A stretch of 64,000 nt of DNA from Halichoerus grypus (lineage: Eukaryota > Chordata > Mammalia > Carnivora > Phocidae): contig NC_135720.1 of the NCBI RefSeq assembly GCF_964656455.1, forward strand, positions 99,398,696-99,462,695. The letters are read 5' to 3'. The translations under genes were made by a program, and so were the position numbers. How positions within the stretch are numbered: position 1 is the first letter of the stretch; each line of letters begins with the position of its first letter. Below are positions 45,541 through 57,557 of the stretch, in pieces. A model generated the notes under the pieces. It was not told where the DNA came from, did not search any database, and saw only the letters and a list, made by a program, of their open reading frames with translations.

Positions 45541-48500
45541 AAAAATTGCTAGCATTTTAAAATTGGGTGATTTGACACACACACACAAATTAGAATTCTT
45601 GCTTCTCTTGAAAAATGAAAGTTCTGGCAATACAAAGTCCGACATTACCTTAAGGTAAAAAAGCAGCGGGGCTGATTTGGAGCCATGTTCTCTCCCTCTG
45701 CTCCACCTACTTTGTCAGGGCCTAATAGCTAGAGTCATTTGGGATTGCCAGCATGCTCTCATCAGTTGGATTGGCCACTTGAATTGCAGAGCCAGAGTGG
45801 CCATTGTTCAGTTCCGATGCTAGGAAGCAGAAGGAGGGAACGTTGAAGTTGGCAGGGAAGAATATGGGCTAGAGACCATGAAGTTCTCCAGAGATGGAGA
45901 GAAAAGCTTTCCTCCCTGGGTTTCTAGTTTCCAGTTCCAATTCACCCTGTTATAAAATCAACCCCCCCCAGCAGTCCAATGGGAAACACAAGGTTTTAGA
46001 ACCACAAGGAATTCAACAGTTTTGAGGAGAGTTTGCTTTTTATTGAAGTGAAGTGTTGGGTTTGGAGAATGGAAATTGAGGACAAAGTTATGAATACAGA
46101 ATCATGGTTTCTGAGTTGTATAAACAAAAGCCTTAAATTTAAACATTTAAAAATATTCCTTCGGAGATAAATATTTTTGTCCTGGGTACCGGAAATTTGT
46201 TAGATTAGGTATTTACAATAATACTTTAAAGTCCAACACTTAGTAGATTCTTAGATGCATTTTGTCCTGCTAGTTTCCAGGCTTTGTAGGTTCCCGTTAG
46301 TATTTTTCATTAACCTGTACTTGCCTTTCTTTGTTTGATAAGTAAGCGACAGTAATATTCATCTTCTTTATAAGATTAAGGCATGGATTTCAGTTGTGTA
46401 AAAAAAAGAAAGAAAGGCAAAACAAAATCTCAACATGTGATTTTGCATCAGAGATGGAACACCAATTACTGCAAAGCAAGATTCTTACCAACATGTTCCT
46501 TCTAAATATATTCTTCATGGGGGGAAAAACGCAAGAAAAATAGGGCATAGGAAGAGAGTATAAAATTCGCTTCACTTTTAGCTTTACTTATGTTTTGTCT
46601 CCCTCTAAAGACTGTAGAATTTGAAGATACTCTGAATTCCCATAATTCCTGAAAATGAAAATTTGTTTGACATTTTTCTTTTTGGGAGGTCTTTCCTAAT
46701 CTAGCAGCTTTTAATGAAATGAGCACCGAACAGCAGACTTGGGTGTTGATTTGTTTTGATTAGCACATTCTCCCCATTACAACTTCTTGCTGCCTTTCAT
46801 TTCATGGTAAACACTTACACAAATGACTCCTATCTAACATTTCAAACCTCAGAGCTGATAGGAAAAGCAAGGGAAGTGAGTGACATGCTAAGTAAGCCAG
46901 AGTAGGCTAAATAATTTGCCGTAGATATGATAAAGGAAAAAACTTTGCTTTGTTCTTAGGTACCTCTCAATTCTTTAGAGCAGGGTAAATATTATGTGAA
47001 CAATACCATGAAATGGAATGAGGTGTGATGACTGGAGTCCCAGCAGAAGAACTGTGTGAAATAAACTATATGACGAGAGTCCTTAAAAATAAGAGTGAAA
47101 CTGACATGGCCGTTTTTGGGACCTGCTCATTGGTGAATGTTTCTCTTCATTACATTTGTCTTTTATCATTAGCGTTATTATTATTTACATAATCATTTGT
47201 CTATTAGTGTAATTTTTCAGTTGAAGAAAATTAATGTCAGAAACCAGAATGCCTTCCTTAATTTGTACCCAAGCCAGTGCCAGTCAATATTCACAGAATT
47301 CCCAGTGCCCTGTCAATGCACTTCAACCCTTCCTTGTTGAGTCTTTCTTAATTGACTCCACTGAAGCAAATCCAATTTCTGCTCTCAGTCCTTGTACACA
47401 TATGGGAAGACTGCTAAATTTAAACTATTTCTGCTCAATTTTGTGCTGTCAACTCTTGACACACCAGACAGAATGAGATCACCTGAATTTGCTTTGTGTC
47501 TTATTTTAAGATCATTTAATTGGAATGATTTTGTGCCATTGTTTCAGGATAGTATTAAACTGATATCCTAGAGGTGAAAAACAAATACATTATTCGACTC
47601 CATCATCCAGTCTCTCTGAAACCACCTCCTTTGCTTTGCCTGATTTGATTTATATGTGAGATATAAGTGTCAATAACTTGTTTTTGATGGGTGCAATACT
47701 GCCAGGAAAATGGATATAGTTGAACATTAGGCTATAAAGAGGGGCATGAAATATAATTCAGATGGGCTTCATGACACTTGTCCCTCATATGACACACATT
47801 CTTTTCATTTCCAATTTCACTGGAACAAGCAGAAAGAACGGTTTCCAATCTGTCCCACCTCATAAAAATAGACCTGTGTTTAATTCTTCAGGACCTAAAA
47901 TTATCCTTTGGATATTGTCAACCAATCATCCAAGGAAAACGTTCCTAGCCAAAGGAATAGAAATCTTCTAGATATTGAGATGGCTAAAATATTACTGTTA
48001 TCTTGCTTTTAATGATTGCACAAAATATTACAGAAACCAAATGTGATGACAATAGTGAGATAGCCTGGCATTTTTATCTTTTTGTTATTATTATTATTAA
48101 ATTGTGCCATTTTCTCAGTAGTATACTGCAGTTTGCAAATGTTAACATTTTTGAATAGGAGAAATTTCATCACAGACCTTGATTTTTTTTTTTTAAATAC
48201 AGTAAAGGAACTGTGTTTGTTAAAGCCCAAAGCCTCATTATTTGTAACCAAAAATCTTACATGAAAGATGTTAGCTTTATTTCTGACTATAGTTGATAAT
48301 GGCTCAGCAAGTTCGATTATAAATGTTATATCTCTAAAACACAGCAGTTTGATAGAAAGTTAGCTGCTTAAATTTCAGACATTTGGATATTTTCTAGAAC
48401 CTATTGATTATGTCACATCAAGATTGTTATAAATAAGCTAAATGTCCTTACAGAAATTACAGTATGCTTTTCAAAAACAGGCATTGAGTCAAGAATGATT

Positions 48501-48720
48501 TTTAGTTTAAGCTTACTGGGAAAAAAATTACATGTCATCTGTTTCCTCAAAAAGTCTATTGGAGAGATAGTAAAGTTTATAATTTTTCTGTCCTAGGCTT
48601 TAGAAAATCTGAACCTGCATCATCTCATGCATGTTCTATATATACTAATTAGCAAGTACATAATTTATAATCTTGCAAACAGCAAAAGAATCCAATATGA
48701 AGCACATTCTTTTGGGCTTA
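45541..48720. other. long stretch without a recognised element
   Basis: About 3 kb with no repeat family I can name. It includes a run of nine C near 45961-45969. Open frames of 60-80 codons have no recognised product. Repeat-poor blocks such as 46700-47530 could hold conserved noncoding DNA. Confidence 0.35.
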
Positions 48721-49017
48721 CTCAGAGGTGAGTTACTTTATGTTTACATTAAAATTTTTATCTTTTTCTTTTTCAGTTCACGAGTGACTTCTGTGAAGGT
48801 GCACGCTATGGATTAGGGTCAGTGGACCACATATATGATTCTGTGTGATCAAAGAGCCCTATTTGGTAGTGTCATTGGACTAAAAACAAACCATCACCAA
48901 CATTAAGAGGATTGTTAACTAATGACTAATGTCAATGGAATTATGTGATTGTTGATGGATTGTAAAAATATGTTTTACTTAGAAAAAATTATTTGAATCA
49001 CACTTTTGTCCCTTTTA

Positions 49018-49238
49018 TTTATTTTTTATTATTTTTTAAAGATTTATTTATTTCTTTTAGTGAGAGAGAGCACGCGAGTTGGGGGTGGGGACAGGCAGAT
49101 GGAGAGGGAGAGAGAATCCTGAACAGATTTTGCACTGAGCCCAGAGCCCAACACGGGCATGATCTCATGACCCCGAGATCACGACCTAATCAAAACCAAG
49201 AGTCGGTCACTTAACTGACTGCGCCACCCAGGTGCCCC
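49018..49238 (-). mobile_element. CAN-SINE (SINEC), antisense, older subfamily
   Basis: T/A-rich tail, a body containing 'gatggagagggagagagaat', and a head ending gcgccacccaggtgcccc. TSD acttttgtccctttta (49002-49017) and acttttctccctttta (49239-49254), one mismatch. The body resembles the 14.4 kb copy more than the young ones. Confidence 0.96.
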
Positions 49239-49254
49239 ACTTTTCTCCCTTTTA

Positions 49255-49734
49255 AACTGCTCAACCATCAATAAGGGAAACACAGAGCTGGGATTAATAT
49301 TTACATAAATTTTGTTCTTGCATAAACATAGTAGCTGTTGAGATCAGAAATGTTTTAGACTCAGATATTTCCTAACAGGTATTTGGGTTGATTCCCTCTA
49401 TCAGTTAGGTTAAAGATCAACTCTGGCTTTTGAACATGACCAATTGCAACATCTAGGAGGTGAATTTGTGTCTCCCTAAGGGAGACTCCTCATAGTTAAT
49501 TTTTCCCCCTGAATTACTTCTTCCTGATGGCAGCTTGATTGATGCTAAACATAAGCAGTTTATTTATCTGTATTCTCAGAGGTTCCTTGAACAAACGGAT
49601 AACATCATAGCGAGGAAGTCTTAGTTCCGCCAGGCTTGGAAGCCTAATGCAGACAAAAAGAATCTGTTTCCACAAAGTCCTAGAAATCTTAGCAGACAAG
49701 AAAGGATTAATATAAAGAGAAGTGAAGGGAGTAA
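49255..49734. other. unique sequence, nothing recognised
   Basis: No repeat or gene recognised. Confidence 0.4.
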
Positions 49735-49985
49735 GAGGCTACTGATATTTCTCAAGCATCTACAATGAGGCAGACATTATGTTGGAAGATTTATGTATAC
49801 GGTTTGATTTCATTTTCAGCAGAATCATATGAGTTAAGTTTTACTAGTTTCATTGTGCAAGTGAATGAAGTGAAGCTCAGAGGGGCTAAATAATTTTCTC
49901 AAGGCAATACAGTGAGTAACCAAAATTTATGTGACTCTATTCACAAGAATAGTGTCCATGAATTTTTTCCATTATACCATGCCAT
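49735..49985 (-). mobile_element. MIR SINE relic, antisense
   Basis: 'tcaagcatctacaatgaggc', 'cagcagaatcatatgagtta', 'gtgaagctcagaggggctaa' and 'ctcaaggcaatacagtgagt' are MIR in reverse complement. Confidence 0.75.
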
Positions 49986-51231
49986 CATAAAATTTATGAA
50001 GATAAAAAAATCATGAAGATATACCTGTTTCTCAAACTGTAGTGTGAAGAAACTGCAAACTAGCACATTTTATAAAAATGTAAGATAGTTTGCTTTATCA
50101 GATCAGTGTGAATACTTTCTGCACTGGGCACTTCCTCCCTGTACCCATTTCCTTCATTTGTCTTAGAGTCAGTGTCCTTCTCATTTGAATATATTGCTTT
50201 AGCTCTTTTTGTGTTAATATTCACTAACATTTTTCTTTTTCTCCACTTCTGTCTTTTGTTTACCTACTTTTTGGCTCTTGTTAACAACTGTTACAGAACA
50301 TTTAAAAATTAGCAATGTAGAATAGTGTTAATGCTAGAGAAAAGGGGCTGGGGATTGAAAACAATACCATCATTAATGGATAACTTTTGTCTGTAGATTT
50401 CTTTCTCTCTGGCAAATTTGAATTTAGAGTGGGATTCCTTTGGGGTTCAACACCATAAGTGTGTCATCTATATGTTTTAAAATTTATCCCACGTACTTAT
50501 GTTTATAATCTTCAAAGTTTTTGCAAGTCTAACAGTAGGTTGTGTTAGTCCCCAAGGCACATTAAGATTGAAATGGAACTTTTCTCAAAATGGCTTTTTT
50601 TGGTACTGACATACAAAATCAACAAAGGTTGCATGAGGGTTCCTCAAGCTCCAGCTTGATAGGCTGTCACGCTCACAAAAATACTTTAGATAATTGGTTC
50701 CTAACCTACTTGTGCTTATGAGCCATCAGATGAAGCACCATTGTGTATCTAGAAGTCAGAATGCTTCACTGTCTGATTTCTCTTGTTGAAAGAGCAGCTG
50801 GATAATCACTCTTTGTGATTCAAGATTTTGAACAATCACTATTAGATTAAAAAATGTACCATGCAGTGCACAAAAGCAAGTGTAGGTAGAGTATATAAGT
50901 AGCTACAAACTTTTAATATCAGTAATTATGGTAACGGAAGAATTTGCTGTCAATACTACTCACATGTTAAATGTATTATTAACAGATGGATCTATTGGAA
51001 TCTTGACATGAGTTTCTTATGAGTGTTGAAACTCTCAAAGGCCAAATTAGACTCTACATAATTACAAATCTCCCTCTTCCATTGCTTCATTAACTTCATG
51101 ATGAACAGTGACATTTATTATCTGGAAATAGGTTCTTTTTTAAAGAGAGACAAAATGAGAGAGAGAGAGGTAGAGACCTCTACTTTCCCTCTTCTTCCTT
51201 TCCTTTATTTTTTCAGCAATCGCCTTTCAAA
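49986..51231. other. unique sequence, nothing recognised
   Basis: A short GA run lies near 51158-51169. No gene supported. Confidence 0.4.
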
Positions 51232-51286
51232 AGAAGGAGGAAAGGAGGAGGGGTAGAAGGAGGAGGAGGAGGAAGAGGAAGAGGGA
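51232..51286. repeat. (GGA)n purine tract
   Basis: Repeated GGA/GAA with no pyrimidine except one T over about 55 bases. Such mirror-like purine tracts can form triplexes, and the clustered GG pairs can form quadruplex-like folds. Confidence 0.93.
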
Positions 51287-53094
51287 ACATGTTTAGTTTC
51301 CATAATTTATAAAGATATGCAACCATCCAGGAATTACAGAGTTTCATAAGGTCAGAAATCAAGCATTTTGAAAGTCTTTTTATAGCAGTTCTTTACTTAT
51401 TTTTTTAAGTCTAGTGACTAAAAGGAATTTTTTCCCTTCTACAGAATATTTCAGAATCTGACCTTCTCCCCCCACCCAAAAAAGAGAGCGCATTTCTTTC
51501 ATGAGTTTTTTAAACCATCTGCTTCATATGAAATGATCCATTTGTATCTACTATGAGGTACCCACCTTAATTCGCAACTGGAACAAGAGGAGAGAAGGTG
51601 AGCGCAATGAGGTAGTGGTCCATTATTTATCAAGTGCTGTAAGTAATCAAAAGAAATTATGGAGACCAAGGATAGAGAAGTAATACATTTTTAATAAATA
51701 AATAAATATTGTGCTTTGATGTGGCACATGAAGTGGGGAGAAACTATAGCTTTTTTGACCTGGAATAGGTGTGCCATTTCAGTGTTATGTTTGAAATGTA
51801 ATAACAATTCAAGAATAGGAAGAAAACTCAGTTTTTATTTTGTCCAAAGTCCATGGATGAATGCACTTCAGGGCATCACAATGATTTCTGAGTAAACCTG
51901 CTTCTAGATAAATCTAACCAAATTAGACAACCTTCCACTTTTGGATGGCTTTGATTATTACAAAGTTCTTTTTATGGTGAACTCAACTCTTGCCTGTCTG
52001 ATACATTGCCTGTGGGCTAAAAGACATATAGAATAAATCTAGTCCCTCTATATCTTGCAGTCCAATGGTTTCTGAAGATATATGACATTCCTCTTAAGTT
52101 GTACCTGAGGTTCAAGGATACAGGTGCCTTTGGGATTATTTGTAATATATTAGACTACTGACAAACTAGAAATACATTTTTATCTGCTGCTAACATATAG
52201 GTTATTTTAAATTTCTACTTTGGAATGTTTTTGAAGTTGATGATATCAAGTATCTTGGCCATTTTCATGTTGCTCTAAAACCAGGGACATAGCTTAACTA
52301 ATTTTTGGTACAGGTAGTTAAACAATTGTCTTTCAGGAAAAGTTTAAATTTGGTATTTTAGGGACAGGGAATAACCTTTGTCTAGAGACTCAGTTGCCAT
52401 GTTCATGCTAATGGATGCATATAAAATCAGTTTCAATGGCCACTTGTTCCCCTAAAGGTTATTTTCTTTTCATTAGAATCACACAATGAATTCTTAATTA
52501 TTCCCTATATTTTCTGGATGCATTTCCTTTTACAACCAAAAGACTCATATTTTTTAGTGTACAAAATAATGAAAATTTATGCTTTGCTTCATCCTGGAAT
52601 TAATTGCCCCTTCCATTAGCATGTATCAGTTCAATGTGGCTATTTGAGATTTTATGGTTTTCTAATGCATGTATATTTGTTGATATGTAGTGTTAGCACA
52701 TATTGAGTGTTTGTTATCATTTTGACACCTTAAATACTATGCTGCTGATTTATGTAACTACGAAATTAGCAATAGCCAGGTCTTATTCTAGCATAAATTT
52801 ATATTTTTAAATTAGTTAAATATAAAGATGATAAAGGCCAAAAATGTTAATGAAAATTTCACTTTTCCTGCACTAAGAAAATATAATTAAACTAAAATTC
52901 AAATTCAAATGGACTTAGCACTGGAATGCCTTCTGCTTGAATGGCCTTTTTCCTTAATTTAATTGACAACAGTCAAAGTATTTAAAATGACTGATTTAAC
53001 ATGCTCAGTTACTTTCTTTTGTTATTATTTTCCTTTCTCTTCCTTCTCCTCTTTTGTGCTCAAAAAAGTATTAAGAATATTACTCATTAATGCT
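51287..53094. other. unique sequence, nothing recognised
   Basis: AT-rich noncoding DNA, no named repeat recognised. Confidence 0.4.
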
Positions 53095-53170
53095 TGTATT
53101 CATTCTTTTAGTTATCCATTCATATATTCAAATAATCACTTATTGAGTAGCTACTACATGCTAGGCATTA
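53095..53170. mobile_element. L2-like fragment (weak)
   Basis: 'cattcatatattcaaataat', 'cacttattgagtagctacta' and 'catgctaggcattagg' resemble the 'attcaacaaatatttattgagcacctactatgtgccaggca' phrase of old mammalian repeats. Confidence 0.4.
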
Positions 53171-53284
53171 GGTGACACAGCATCTTCCCTATCCCCAGAG
53201 AGCTACCAACTCATTCTCCTGTAGCATGTACAGATAGGGGCCAGGCCTGAGCCACCGCTTCTGTGAGCCAAGATTTGCTTTAGA

Positions 53285-53451
53285 ACAGGGCTTCTTAGAT
53301 TGTAATGTGTTCACCAGCCACCAGGGGATTTAATTAACATTCAGATTCTGATTCAGTAGTTTTGAGGTGGGGCCTGAGACTTTGCATTTCTAATAAATGC
53401 CCAGATGAATGCAGATGCTCTTGGGCGGGAGAACACACTTTGAGGATCAGA
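53285..53451 (+). mobile_element. MER5A hAT-Charlie MITE
   Basis: 'ccaccaggggatttaattaa', 'cagattctgattcagtagtt', 'gaggtggggcctgagacttt', 'gcatttctaataaatgccca' and 'cacactttgaggatcaga' follow MER5A closely. Flanks gctttaga (53277-53284) and gcttttga (53452-53459) fit the 8-bp target duplication of hAT elements with one mismatch. Confidence 0.88.
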
Positions 53452-53594
53452 GCTTTTGATTAGAGAATAGATCTGGTTCCTTTGAACTGAGTTGTCTGTC
53501 CACTGCAGAATCAAGACATTTGCTTTTGCAAATAAAGGTAATTTTGACAGGACCTATGCACAGGACACAGTATTTTTGCATTTATGGATTTATC

Positions 53595-53757
53595 CTCTGC
53601 TCTTATGGCACTTATCACACTGTAATATCATTGACTACTGGTGCCTCATTTGCTATATTTAATTTCCTGGAGAGTTGGCATTAAATTATATTTAGGTTTG
53701 CATTTCTACCATCTATCATAGTGTTTACTGCTCGATAATTATTTGATGAATAAATGT
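53595..53757 (+). mobile_element. L2 LINE 3' end relic
   Basis: 'tatggcacttatcacactgt', 'ttcctggagagttggcatta' and 'gctcgataattatttgatga' followed by ataaatg resemble the L2 3' end. Confidence 0.55.
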
Positions 53758-54605
53758 AGTAGTGGTTAACACTGTCAGAGTAACATCTGTTCTTACTTTT
53801 GACTTTTTTTCCTTACTCCCTAAGGGTAAGAAAGAGCCTTTTTCCCAATGCATTTTTATTAGGTTCATTTCTCCACTCTGGCATAAATTCAGCTAGCCAT
53901 CCCAAGAAGTGGAATGTTCAAAACTGAACTAGCCAGTGTTAGTTTTGATGTCAGGTGAAGAGATTGTCAGGATTTTAAGAAAGAGACATAAAGAAAATCT
54001 TATGTCCCAGGTAAGATAATCTTGGAAATGAGAGAAATATTAGAATTGCCAAGTGTCTGCAGTGGGGTGACTGAAAGCAAAGACCAGAGCCAGTGGAAGT
54101 TGGGCCAGGTAAGAAGGTGTGTTACCTGACATAGTCCCCCGGGGAAACAACACAATGAAGAGGCCATCAGCTTTGCTAGAGGGATCCAACCTTAGCCTTA
54201 TTTTCCAGTCCTGAATTGCAGCGATAGCCCTGGTATGGAAGCCAGCATGGTGGGAGCTGTGGAAAGTATGTGGGTGGGTATATAGGTTTCCACTTGACCT
54301 TGAATATTCAGAGCCCCAGACAGATTCCCTCACCAAATAGACAATGGCCTTATAAATTCCTTATGGGAGAGCTTACAAGAGTAGTCCAGCAATCATTTCA
54401 GCTTTATTAGAAAGATAATAATAATGGTAAACATTTATGTACTGCTTCATTAGGTAGAAGTATGGGACTGTGGAAGTATAAGAAGTCTTAGGAGTCAGTA
54501 ATAAATGCATTCTTTGTAAGGCACAGAACTAAATGATTTAAGAAAAATAGCAACATGTCAGAATTGTTTATAGTTAATGTAATGCCATATTTCTCCTTTG
54601 AAAAT
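53758..54605. other. unique sequence, nothing recognised
   Basis: A 98-codon minus frame (54040-54336) has no recognised product and no supporting signals. Confidence 0.35.
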
Positions 54606-54609
54606 GTCA

Positions 54610-54862
54610 TAATAATATTAGTAGTTACACTTATTTACAGCTTACTAGGCTCCAGCTGTTTTTCCTAATTCTTTGTATATATTAACTCATTTAATCCCTT
54701 TGACAGACACTATTATGACCATTTCATAGATAAGGCCATAAAGGCACAGCATGTTTGGATAATTTGCTCAAGGTCGCATAATATTGAGTAGTAGAACTGA
54801 GTTTTTGAACTTGAGTAGCTTTAGTTCTAGGATCTGTGCTTTTAACTACTACATGCCACTGT
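54610..54862 (-). mobile_element. MIR SINE relic, antisense
   Basis: 'tactaggctccagctgtttt', 'tattaactcatttaatccct', 'accatttcatagataaggcc', 'tttgctcaaggtcgcataat' and 'gtgcttttaactactacatg' follow MIR in reverse complement. Confidence 0.85.
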
Positions 54863-55239
54863 CAATCACATAAGTGATTGTTTCTCGTAAAGTTTACATG
54901 TAAGAAACATATACCTAAAATTGATTTATTTAAATAGAATTGAGAAGATAATACAGTTCTCACTGAAATCATGTAAACAAGTTTCTATTCCTTTATGCCT
55001 AACAGTGTATCATGTATGCAAATTGTAAATTAATTTCTGAGAAATGCCACAGAAATCTTATCTGTATTTGTGCAATACATTCCATGATGATTCTCTTAAT
55101 ATTCTTAAGGAAAAGAAAATGTGAACAATCTATTAATTCATAAGTAAGTGAGCAATTATCCAAAGAGTATCTAGTAATGGAATGATCCAAACTCTGTGGA
55201 GATCTCTGGAATTGGGATTCCCTATTTGACTCTCTTTTG

Positions 55240-55960
55240 TTCAACAGTTTGATCAATGAAAGAAGAAATGCTTAGCAGTCTTGCAGGTAATGCAAAGCTA
55301 GAAAGGGTGGCTATTAGTTTAGATGATAGTTGTGTATCTGAAAAAAATCATTCCAGGTGGGAACTATGGTCTGGAACTAATAAAATGAAAATTTACTGGG
55401 TTGTTGTAAACTCTTGTTTATTGCACATTTACAGGATAGAGAAATTTATGGCAAAATTCCTGTGGTTTTATTTGACTACCTGCTCAATATGAGCCAATAT
55501 GGTGTTAACAGATGTTTAAAAAAGTTAATGCATTCTTAAACTGCATTAATAGAGGTAGAGAGTCAAGTTCAAGGTGGTATTAGTTTCACTATAATCTGAA
55601 CTGCTCAGACCGTGTCTTGAATATTATATTCAGTTCTGTAGGCTGCATTTTAAGAGTTGCTGAAAAGGTGGATTACACCTAGAGGCTGACTAGAATGTTG
55701 AAGAGATTGGAAACCACAGTGTTTAAGAAATTGGGCTCATCTAACCTGAAGAAGAAAATGATAAGATTTAGAATGTGAAAGTTCACATTCTAAAATTCTT
55801 TCTTTTTCTTGAAGAGAGATGATAATATGGGATAATTCTATAGAGAAGTAGATCCAATAGTTTAGGAGTTGAGGGATTAGGTGTATCCTTACAGTTGTGG
55901 CCGAGAAAATGTGGAATAAGACACCTTGAAAATGATGTGGGGTGGGGCAGAGTAAGTGAT
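55240..55960 (+). mobile_element. CR1/L3 LINE fragment (reverse transcriptase 3' region)
   Basis: Two blocks match the end of an ancient CR1-clade LINE (L3-type). The first, 55256-55400, reads like 'cagtcttgcaggtaatgcaa' then 'gctagaaagggtggctatta' and 'ggaactaataaaatgaaaat', the diverged form of the 'MKFADDTKLGG' and 'EANKMKF' codons. The second, 55600-55760, has 'ctgctcagaccgtgtcttga', 'atattatattcagttctgta', 'ggctgcattttaagagttgc' and 'atctaacctgaagaagaaaa'. CR1 elements died early in mammalian history, so this is one of the oldest insertions here. Confidence 0.7.
55777..55804. repeat. 13-bp palindrome with 2-nt spacer
   Basis: tttagaatgtgaa and ttcacattctaaa are exact reverse complements separated by ag. 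Confidence 0.95.
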
Positions 55961-55999
55961 CATTGCATGATTCTTTTTTAAATAGGAGTTTTTATTGTA

Positions 56000-56940
56000 T
56001 ATATAATAGTGCTCAACACAAAACCGTAAAACGATTTGGAGAGTATTAAATAAAAATTAAAAGTTCTCTTCCCCCTCAGAATCCCTTTCATATCACACGG
56101 ATGACATAACCACTGTTAACACTTTCTTGTACATATTCTTAAAAAATATCTTTGCTTATAAAAGATCACATAGATAGACAAAAAAGAATAGAGATACATA
56201 CGTGTACAAGTTTTTTTTTTAACACTAAAGGGATCATACTGTACATAGTTTTCTGGAGCTTATATTTTGAATATATCTTTTCTTATTAAGTGAAATGGGA
56301 CCTGTCTTACTCTTTTAAATTGCTTAGGATTTTTTCATTATCCAAAATCATATTGATAAATATTTAGGTGTTTTTCTTTTCCATCATAGTGATTATAAGC
56401 TTGAGTATAATAACCAACCTTTTACATATATTATTTCTTTAGTCCTAATTGTTAGAATTGTTAGTCTAATTGCTAGAGAAGCTAAGTATGAGTTGTTTAA
56501 GGCTTTTGAGAAATTTTATGAAAATACAATCTCAACAAAGATTGTAAAATTTGACTTCTACCAACAATGTATAAATAATTCCATATATCTCCACCTGACC
56601 AATCCGAGACCAATATGACTAATGAGTTTTATCATTATATTTATGGTTTCCAATCTGATGGATGAAATAGGGCATTTTGTTTTGATTTCTATTAATAGTG
56701 AAGTTAAACATCATTTAATGTGCTTATTATTCACTTGTGTTTGTTCTTGTGTTTATTCTTTTGTGACTTCTTATTCATGTCCTCGGCCCATTTTTCTAAT
56801 GGATTGTTCTATTTTCAAAATGTTGAATACAGTTTCTTTAAATATTAAGAATTCTGGCACTCTTTTATAAATGATGCACATAATTTTTCTCTCCTAATAT
56901 CTACCTTTTAATTAATATGTAGTTGTCATATTAGAGGCCT
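56000..56940 (-). mobile_element. old L1 3' region, antisense
   Basis: 'cataaccactgttaacactt', 'gggatcatactgtacatagt', 'gaagttaaacatcatttaat' and 'catgtcctcggcccattttt', then 'ctaatggattgttctatttt', follow an old L1 3'UTR and ORF2 end in reverse complement. All frames are broken. The 82-codon plus-strand frame here is antisense to L1. Confidence 0.65.
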
Positions 56941-57269
56941 CCATTCTCTATTATATATTGGTTTGATTATTAGAAAAAAGGAAGAAAAGCTGAAAGTAAT
57001 ATTCCATTAAGGAAGCCAACAGATTGGGGAAGCCATATTCCTCCTTGGTTTCTCAATAATACCTACTCTTTCCTGGGTATCAAAATATATGAAGAAAGTG
57101 AGCTCATAAAAATAATGGTTCCAGTTTTTAAATATATTTGATAAAAAGAAATTCAATAAAATTCTTTAAAATTATTCTAGATATTAAGGAGAACTTAACA
57201 AAATGAAATTCTGTAAGTTGTTTTTAAGAATTTAAAACTATTATCATCCCTTCATTCATTAAAAGTGAA
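56941..57269. other. unique sequence, nothing recognised
   Basis: AT-rich noncoding DNA. Confidence 0.4.
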
Positions 57270-57285
57270 CTTGAGACTTATTTTA

Positions 57286-57541
57286 TTTTATTTTTTTTTT
57301 TTTTTATTTTTTTTTTTTTAAAAGTTGGGTATTCATCTTTTTTTTTTTTTTTTTTTAAGATTTTATTTATTTATTTGACAGAGAGACACAGTGAGAGAGG
57401 GAACACCAGCAGGGGAAGTGGGAGAGGGAGAAGCAGGCTTCCCACCGAGCAGGGAGCCCGATGCGGGGCTCGATCCCAGGACCCTGGGATCATGACCTGA
57501 GCCGAAGGCAGACACTTAACGACTGAGCCACCCAGGCGCCC
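57286..57541 (-). mobile_element. CAN-SINE (SINEC), antisense, with a two-part poly(A) tail
   Basis: Normal SINE body from about 57357 to 57541 (head ending gagccacccaggcgcccc). On the minus strand its A tail is followed by gatgaatacccaactttt (57319-57336) and then a second long A-rich run to 57286. The exact 16-bp repeat cttgagacttatttta at 57270-57285 and 57542-57557 encloses both tails, so the extra bases came in with the SINE. This is the form expected of 3' transduction, where a transcript reads past its own end into flanking DNA. Confidence 0.95.
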
Positions 57542-57557
57542 CTTGAGACTTATTTTA

